A DNA stretch of 64,000 nucleotides from JBCCGE01 sp039029455. GTDB lineage: Bacteria > Pseudomonadota > Gammaproteobacteria > Arenicellales > Poriferihabitantaceae. Numbering within the stretch: position 1 is the first letter of the stretch; the number at the start of each line of letters is the position of its first letter. The notes beneath the pieces were generated by a model. That model ran no database searches. It was not told where the DNA came from and worked only from the letters and a program-made list of their open reading frames with translations. Below, in pieces: positions 59,091-64,000 of the stretch. Where the stretch lies: NCBI GenBank assembly GCA_039029455.1, contig JBCCGE010000002.1, positions 1-64,000 of the forward strand, in the 5' to 3' direction. Made by a program: the position numbers and the translations under genes.

Positions 59091-60308
59091 ATGTCTGAAA
59101 TCAAGAAAGCCGTTTTGGCCTATTCCGGGGGCTTGGACACTTCGATAATTCTGAAGTGGCTTCAGGACCGATACGACTGTGAAGTCGTGACCTTCACTGC
59201 GGATATCGGGCAGGGCGAAGAGCTCGAACCCGCGCGTAAAAAAGCTGAGGCTTTTGGTATCAGGGAAATTTTCATCGAAAACCTGCAAGAGGAGTTTGCG
59301 ACGGAGTATGTGTTTCCCATGTTCCGTGCCAATGCGATTTACGAGGGCGAGTATCTGCTTGGAACATCTATCGCGCGTCCTTTGATCGCTAAGTACCTGG
59401 TCAAAATAGCTGAACAGACCGGGGCCGATGCTATTTCACACGGCGCTACAGGAAAGGGCAATGATCAGGTCCGGTTCGAACTGGCTTCCTACGCACTCAA
59501 CCCCGGAATCAAAATTATCGCGCCGTGGCGAGAGTGGGACCTGACGTCGCGGGAACGACTAATGGCTTATGCGTCTGAACACAATATTTCGGTTGAGAAG
59601 AAAAAGGATGGCAGTTCGCCCTATTCTGTTGATGCCAATCTCTTGCATATCTCACACGAGGGAGAAGAACTCGAGGATCCATGGCAATCCCCCAAACCGG
59701 ATATGTGGAGTTGGACTACAGATCCGGAAAAAGCGCCCGACGAACCGGAAGAACTCCTGTTGACCTATCGCAACGGCGATATTACTGCGGTCGACGAAGT
59801 TTCCATGACACCCGCTCAGGTTATGCATGCGCTCAACGAGGCGGGATCAAGGCATGGAGTTGGCCGTGCTGATCTGGTCGAGAACCGATACGTCGGTATG
59901 AAATCCAGGGGATGTTACGAAACACCCGCAGGCAGCATCATGCTCAAAGCACACCGTGCGATTGAGTCGATCACTCTCGACCGGGAGGTCGCGCATCTTA
60001 AAGATGAACTGATGCCACGCTATGCAAAACTCATCTACAACGGATACTGGTTTGCGCCCGAGAGAAAGATGATGCAGCAGATGATTGATGCATCTCAGGT
60101 CACGGTAAATGGTGATGTGCGGTTGAAGCTGTACAAAGGCAACGTGCAGATTCTGGGGCGTCGATCAACGGAGTCACTGTTCGACGAGAAAATTGCAACG
60201 TTTGACGAAGATCAGGGCGCCTATGATCAGGGAGACGCAACCGGGTTTATTCGATTAAATGCTTTACGTATGCGCATTGCCGCATTAAAAGGCAGGAAAA
60301 ACGACTAG
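59091..60308 (+). CDS. argG: Argininosuccinate synthase
   Basis: 405 residues. AYSGGLDTSIILKWLQ (about residues 12-27) is the ATP pyrophosphatase P-loop; GATGKGNDQVRFEL (about 116-129) binds citrulline and aspartate. It joins citrulline and aspartate, using the argF product. I chose ATG 59091, where the protein begins SEIKKAVLAYSGG as in the family; the upstream in-frame part overlaps the promoter. Confidence 0.97.
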   Translation: MSEIKKAVLAYSGGLDTSIILKWLQDRYDCEVVTFTADIGQGEELEPARKKAEAFGIREIFIENLQEEFATEYVFPMFRANAIYEGEYLLGTSIARPLIAKYLVKIAEQTGADAISHGATGKGNDQVRFELASYALNPGIKIIAPWREWDLTSRERLMAYASEHNISVEKKKDGSSPYSVDANLLHISHEGEELEDPWQSPKPDMWSWTTDPEKAPDEPEELLLTYRNGDITAVDEVSMTPAQVMHALNEAGSRHGVGRADLVENRYVGMKSRGCYETPAGSIMLKAHRAIESITLDREVAHLKDELMPRYAKLIYNGYWFAPERKMMQQMIDASQVTVNGDVRLKLYKGNVQILGRRSTESLFDEKIATFDEDQGAYDQGDATGFIRLNALRMRIAALKGRKND

Positions 60309-60315
60309 ACTCATC

Positions 60316-61023
60316 ATGCCGATGACGGTTTGCCTTGTTGTACCCCTGTACAACGAAGGGGAGGCTGTTTTTGATCTGATTGAGCATATCGACTCCATTT
60401 CCGGGATCCACAAGGCAGTGCTGGTTGACGCGAGCACCGACTTCGAATCGGTGCGAGCGTTTGAGCGTGCTCAAATATCCAAAAAGGGTCTGCAAAAATA
60501 CTCCTTTGTGCGTCTTCAAACTGCGGGCAGGGCTGTGCAAATGAACGCAGGTGCCGAACTTTCCGCGGAGGACATATTGTTGTTCCTGCACTGCGATACC
60601 CGTTTGCCTGAGAGATCCTGTGAATTGATCAACGATCAGATTTCCGCGGGATATGAGTGGGGTCGGTTTGATGTGTGCATGGATGATTCTGGCTGGCCTT
60701 TCCGGCTAATCGCAGCCATGATCAATATACGTTCCCGAATGAGGCATCTGGCAACAGGTGATCAGGCGATTTTTATTCGACGAGAACTGTTTGCCGCAGC
60801 AGGCTGTTTTGAGGAAATACCATTGATGGAAGACATTGCTTTGAGCCGAAAGCTTCGTCACAGTCCTGCTGCGCTGATCAAGGTCCCTGTGCTGACGTCC
60901 GCCCGCAGGTGGCGGAAAAGAGGCATTGGCAGAACAATTGTCTTAATGTGGTTGATTCGCATGGCGTACTGGTTGGGAGTCGACCCCAATCGGCTGGCCA
61001 GGTGGTATGGCCATGCACGATAG
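60316..61023 (+). CDS. Glycosyltransferase family 2 (TIGR04283-like)
   Basis: 235 residues. VVPLYNEGEAVFDLIEHI (about residues 8-25), VLVDASTD, the TAGRAVQMNAGAELSAEDILLFLHCDTRLP block with the DXD-like HCDT, and GDQAIFIRRELFAAAGCFEEIPLMEDIAL fit the GT-A fold of this small group. It is followed, with a 17-base overlap, by its usual partner of the TIGR04282 type. The product of the pair is unknown. Confidence 0.88.
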   Translation: MPMTVCLVVPLYNEGEAVFDLIEHIDSISGIHKAVLVDASTDFESVRAFERAQISKKGLQKYSFVRLQTAGRAVQMNAGAELSAEDILLFLHCDTRLPERSCELINDQISAGYEWGRFDVCMDDSGWPFRLIAAMINIRSRMRHLATGDQAIFIRRELFAAAGCFEEIPLMEDIALSRKLRHSPAALIKVPVLTSARRWRKRGIGRTIVLMWLIRMAYWLGVDPNRLARWYGHAR

Positions 61024-61651
61024 AATTCCGCTGTACCTGTTCGCCAAGGCACCGGTGCCTGGAACGGTAAAAACAAGGATGCAACCGCATCTTTCGCCGT
61101 TTAAATGTGCAGAACTGGCCAAAATGATGCTGCGGGAATCGGCGAAGAAGGTATCCGAACACTGGCCGGGTCGTCTCGTACTGACGGTAGCGCCCGACGA
61201 CACGCACTCAATATTTCGCGAGATTCAGCTTGAAACTGATTGCGCGCTTGTGGTGCAGCAGGACGGTGATCTGGGAATGCGAATGTCCGCCGTTATCTCA
61301 GATGGGCTGAAGCATTTTCCGGCAGCCGTTGTTATGGGGTGTGATGTGCCGCATCTTTCTGGTGATGTTCTGGCAACGGCGCACGATGTACTAAAGGCCG
61401 GAAAAAACGTCATTGGGCCTGCCAGTGACGGCGGTTTTTACCTGCTTGGACTAAATACGTTCGATCCCGGGATATTCGACAACATTAAATGGGGCGAAAG
61501 CGCTGTTTTCAAGGCCGTGAAGGAAGCGATATTCGCCAGAAAATGGCCCTTGATCGAATTGTCAGAAGTTTACGATATCGACACCTTTGTTGATCTGCAG
61601 CGGCTGGCAGCGGAGAATCCTGTATATCAACGAATTCTGGTGGAGAATTGA
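61007..61651 (+). CDS. DUF2064 / TIGR04282-type nucleotidyl- or glycosyltransferase
   Basis: 214 residues. LFAKAPVPGTVKTRM near the N terminus (about residues 11-25), QQDGDLGMRMSAVI, VVMGCDVPHLSGD and IGPASDGGFYLLGLN are the family marks. The fold resembles nucleotidyltransferases such as CofC/MobA. It overlaps the GT2 gene by 17 bases and is regularly paired with such genes. The substrate is unknown. GTG/ATG starts near 61007-61013 are both possible. Confidence 0.87.
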   Translation: MAMHDRIPLYLFAKAPVPGTVKTRMQPHLSPFKCAELAKMMLRESAKKVSEHWPGRLVLTVAPDDTHSIFREIQLETDCALVVQQDGDLGMRMSAVISDGLKHFPAAVVMGCDVPHLSGDVLATAHDVLKAGKNVIGPASDGGFYLLGLNTFDPGIFDNIKWGESAVFKAVKEAIFARKWPLIELSEVYDIDTFVDLQRLAAENPVYQRILVEN

Positions 61652-61673
61652 GGCCAGGGTTTAAAAAAACCAT

Positions 61674-62648
61674 ATGATAAGCAGCCCCTCGACGTTAAAA
61701 CCAGAGTTTGAGCTGGAGTTTTTGCGGCCATCGTATTGGCCGAAATGGTGTTTGTATGGCTTTTTGTATGTTGTGTCTTTTTTGCCAAGGACCTGGGTGA
61801 TGAAAATCGGGGAACAGGTCGGGCGCCAGTTCTACAAAACAAATCGAAAGCGGCGCGAGATCGCTCGAATCAATGTGGCATTGTGTTTCCCGGAAAAATC
61901 AACGTCCGAATGCGAGTTGCTGGTTGAGCAACACTTTCTTCACTACGGCCGGTCCCTTGTGGATATGGGAATTGCGCTTTGGGGTAAAAGCAAACGAGTT
62001 AACAGAGTTGTTGATACCGAAGGCGTCGAACGGTTGCGCGATATTATTGCCGAGCGTCCGGTAATACTTATTACCTATCATCTAACCACTCTCGAAATGT
62101 TGGGGAGCGTCGTTGGTCAAATGGGACCGTGCGTCTGTATGATGAACCACAACAAGGATCGACTGCTCACCTGGCAGCAATACAAGGCACGCAAGCGATT
62201 TGGGGATATCAATATGGTAATGCGTGCGGAAGGATTACGGGGCATCATTAAAGGTATTCGCGAACGCAGATACTGTGTTTATTTGCCGGATGAGGATTTC
62301 GGCGATGGCAAGCATGCAGAATTTGCACCATTTTTCGGTGTCAGCCGGGCAACCCTTAACACCACTGCTCGCCTCGCCCGTTCCACCGGCAGCGCTGTAG
62401 TACCGGTTGTGTGCTACCTGGACCCGAAGAGCGGAAAGTATCGCTGCGTGTTTTCAGAACCTATCGAGAACTACCCGGGAGAGAATGAAACCGAAAATGC
62501 GGTTCGGCTGAACGCAGCGATGGAGGAACAGATCCGGGTGGCCCCTGAACACTATCTTTGGACCTTCAGGTGGTTCAGAACGCGCCCCGACGGACTGCCC
62601 GATCCGTATAAGTCAGTAGCGGCTTCTGCTGAGAAGCTGACGACGTGA
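61674..62648 (+). CDS. lpxL: Lipid A biosynthesis acyltransferase (LpxL/HtrB-type)
   Basis: 324 residues. One N-terminal hydrophobic segment (about 20-42), then TNRKRREIARINVALCFPE (about 62-80), the catalytic H-X4-E box HLTTLE (about 139-144) and LPDEDFGDGKHAEFAPFFG (about 206-224). It adds a secondary acyl chain, probably laurate, to Kdo2-lipid IVA at the inner membrane. It overlaps the heptosyltransferase gene by four bases (GTGA). Confidence 0.9.
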   Translation: MISSPSTLKPEFELEFLRPSYWPKWCLYGFLYVVSFLPRTWVMKIGEQVGRQFYKTNRKRREIARINVALCFPEKSTSECELLVEQHFLHYGRSLVDMGIALWGKSKRVNRVVDTEGVERLRDIIAERPVILITYHLTTLEMLGSVVGQMGPCVCMMNHNKDRLLTWQQYKARKRFGDINMVMRAEGLRGIIKGIRERRYCVYLPDEDFGDGKHAEFAPFFGVSRATLNTTARLARSTGSAVVPVVCYLDPKSGKYRCVFSEPIENYPGENETENAVRLNAAMEEQIRVAPEHYLWTFRWFRTRPDGLPDPYKSVAASAEKLTT

Positions 62649-63661
62649 AAATACTTGCAATAAAGCAGACTTCGCTTGGAGACGTGCTGCATGTGACCGG
62701 ACATTTGCGTCGGATGAAGGAAGCATTTCCAGAGGCTGAACTGCATGTGATGACAGCAACATCTTCGGCGATGATTCTTGAAAATCATACTTCCATTGAT
62801 AAGTTGATAGTCATCGATCGATACGGGTTTAAAAAGAACTGGTGGCGCAAACCCGTCTGGTCCTATCGATTGATGAAGACTGCGATGCAGCAGATTCGAC
62901 AGCATGAATATGATCTTGCAATCGATTTTCAGGGTTTGTCCAAATCTGTAATTTTTTTATATGGCGCCAGAGCCAGACGCAAATTTGTAAAGGGGAAGTG
63001 GCCCGGTCTGACCGGATTTCACAACCGTCAGTTGCATGCTGTGCGTGAAATGGATGCGGTCCTCGATATGGCGGGAATAGACGCTGAGGACACCAGCATG
63101 GAGTTCCAGACTACCGTGGACGACGATAATCATGTGGACTCTCTGGTGAAACAACTTGCCCGGAACGATCTACCGGTTCTTCTTTTCAGCTGCTTTTCAA
63201 GATGGCAAAGCAAGGATTGGCCGCTGGAGAAATACGTGGAACTTGCTCGCTATTACGCAGACGACAACCTGATCCTATTTTCGGGTGCAGAAAACAGGCA
63301 GCCGGAAATTGAGCAGGCCGTCGCATTGCTCAAGCATCCAAACTGTCACTCTGTTGCAGGCAAAATCACCCTTAGACAATTTGCCGCTCTGGCGGGTAAA
63401 GCAACCTTAATGGTGACCGGAGACAGTTTTCCGATGCACGTATCCGTTGCAAAAGGCACTCCGGTGGTTGCGATTTTTGGACCGACCAATCCGCACAAAG
63501 TCGGTCCGATTGGAAAATCCCACCGTGTCGTGCAGGCGCCAAATTGTCGACAATGTGAGAATTCGAGATGCCGACGGTTGTGTCTGCTGGACGTGCCGGT
63601 CGGATCAGTGCGTGATGCGGTTGATAACGCGCTGACAAAAATAGGATACCAAATCAGTTGA
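62645..63661 (+). CDS. GT9 heptosyltransferase family protein
   Basis: 338 residues, GTG start. ILAIKQTSLGDVLHVTGHLR (residues 2-21) is the N-terminal GT9 motif; FSGAENRQPEIEQAV and VTGDSFPMHVSVAKGTPVVAIFGPTNPHKVGP (about 258-289) form the ADP-heptose site. It would add heptose to the LPS core, like WaaC/WaaF/WaaQ; which one is not clear. Three Cys in CRQCENSRCRRLC near the C terminus are unusual. It overlaps the convergent LysR gene by eight bases. Confidence 0.88.
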   Translation: MKILAIKQTSLGDVLHVTGHLRRMKEAFPEAELHVMTATSSAMILENHTSIDKLIVIDRYGFKKNWWRKPVWSYRLMKTAMQQIRQHEYDLAIDFQGLSKSVIFLYGARARRKFVKGKWPGLTGFHNRQLHAVREMDAVLDMAGIDAEDTSMEFQTTVDDDNHVDSLVKQLARNDLPVLLFSCFSRWQSKDWPLEKYVELARYYADDNLILFSGAENRQPEIEQAVALLKHPNCHSVAGKITLRQFAALAGKATLMVTGDSFPMHVSVAKGTPVVAIFGPTNPHKVGPIGKSHRVVQAPNCRQCENSRCRRLCLLDVPVGSVRDAVDNALTKIGYQIS

Positions 63662-64000
63662 GTGCCGTTCGGGCATTTTCGAACATACGATCGAATTCTG
63701 CCTGCGAAGTGTCAGCCTCTTCGGTGATCCAACTGCGAAATGCGGCAATTTGCGGTTCTGACTCTCGTCCGGGAACGCAGATAAAATAATAGGAAACATT
63801 GGATCGCGAAACCACTTCAGGAAACAGCATGACCAGCCGCCCGGCGTTAATATCATCGAGTACGTGGGAGCTGCGAGCCAGAGCTATTCCCTGATCATCT
63901 ATTGCCGCCTGCAGCGCAAGGCTTGTGAGCGGAAACTTGGTGCCGGGAGGCATTTTCTTGACTGCAACGCCTGCGTCCTTAAACCAGTCTCGCCATTTCG
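63654..64000 (-). CDS. LysR-type regulator, C-terminal part (cut by window edge)
   Basis: About 115 C-terminal residues; the reading frame runs off the right edge. GTKFPLTSLALQAAIDDQGIALARSSHVLDDINAGRLVMLFPE and the closing FRSWITEEA are typical of the effector domain of GcvA-like LysR proteins. The DNA-binding domain is outside the window. It is convergent with the heptosyltransferase gene, overlapping by eight bases. Confidence 0.88.
   Translation of the reverse strand, partial: KWRDWFKDAGVAVKKMPPGTKFPLTSLALQAAIDDQGIALARSSHVLDDINAGRLVMLFPEVVSRSNVSYYFICVPGRESEPQIAAFRSWITEEADTSQAEFDRMFENARTALN

Noticed and set aside
1..64000. tRNA, rRNA, CRISPR array or prophage
   Set aside because: No tRNA-like cloverleaf, rRNA stretch, regular short spaced repeats or phage structural genes were noticed on reading; a covariance-model scan would be needed to exclude small RNAs.

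Overview
The window is chromosomal DNA from a Gram-negative gammaproteobacterium. The evidence is the gene content and order: sspA-sspB, hslVU, rpoH, divergent mrcA/pilMNOPQ with aroK-aroB, the lptC-lptA-lptB-rpoN-hpf-ptsN block, purMN and LPS genes. A cytochrome bc1 complex points to aerobic or anaerobic respiration. HprK plus a nitrogen-type PTS, AddAB-like rather than RecBCD-like genes, and a perfect CIRCE site on rpoH separate it from enteric bacteria. I cannot name a genus. No rRNA, tRNA or CRISPR array was seen.

Bases 1-4600 are an integron cassette array. A LexA box lies at the left edge, followed by a candidate cassette promoter and attI-like crossover. About nine short cassettes follow, all on the + strand and visibly AT-richer than the rest. 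They are separated by attC sites (TAACAAG ... GTTAT). Contents are mostly unrecognised small membrane or secreted proteins, plus a RelE/ParE-type toxin-antitoxin cassette with its own promoter and a cupin. The last attC sites are degenerate. The integrase is not in the window and is probably just left of it.

From 4.7 to 18.9 kb: an Lrp-type regulator divergent from ocd-ctlX (citrulline to ornithine to proline); an MFS exporter; a DUF4198/HupE pair probably for metal uptake; and an AddAB-like helicase-nuclease bracketed by inverted copies of a 131-132 bp MITE, one split by a second MITE. Then come a small helical protein, pterin carbinolamine dehydratase and an SDR. From 19 to 27 kb: petABC, sspAB, hslVU, an acyltransferase and rpoH.

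From 27 to 38.7 kb: mrcA divergent from pilMNOPQ-aroK-aroB, then hemE. From 38.7 to 49.7 kb: DUF1244 and TerC, then one long operon for Kdo/LPS transport (kdsD, a short lptC, lptA, lptB), sigma-54, hibernation factor and the nitrogen PTS (ptsN, hprK, rapZ, HPr, EI), ending in dgkA. From 49.7 to 64 kb: a two-gene ABC exporter, GNAT, purMN with DUF3108, a CDP-alcohol phosphatidyltransferase and hda, a WrbA-like flavoprotein, a Kdo-kinase-like gene overlapping an ICMT-like methyltransferase, divergent argF/argG, two paired glycosyltransferases, an LpxL-type acyltransferase, a heptosyltransferase and the 3' part of a LysR regulator.

The most notable signals are the LexA box beside the integron, CIRCE control of rpoH, nested MITEs that supply stop codons and bracket addAB, a C-terminally short LptC, and a palindrome over the aroK start codon.
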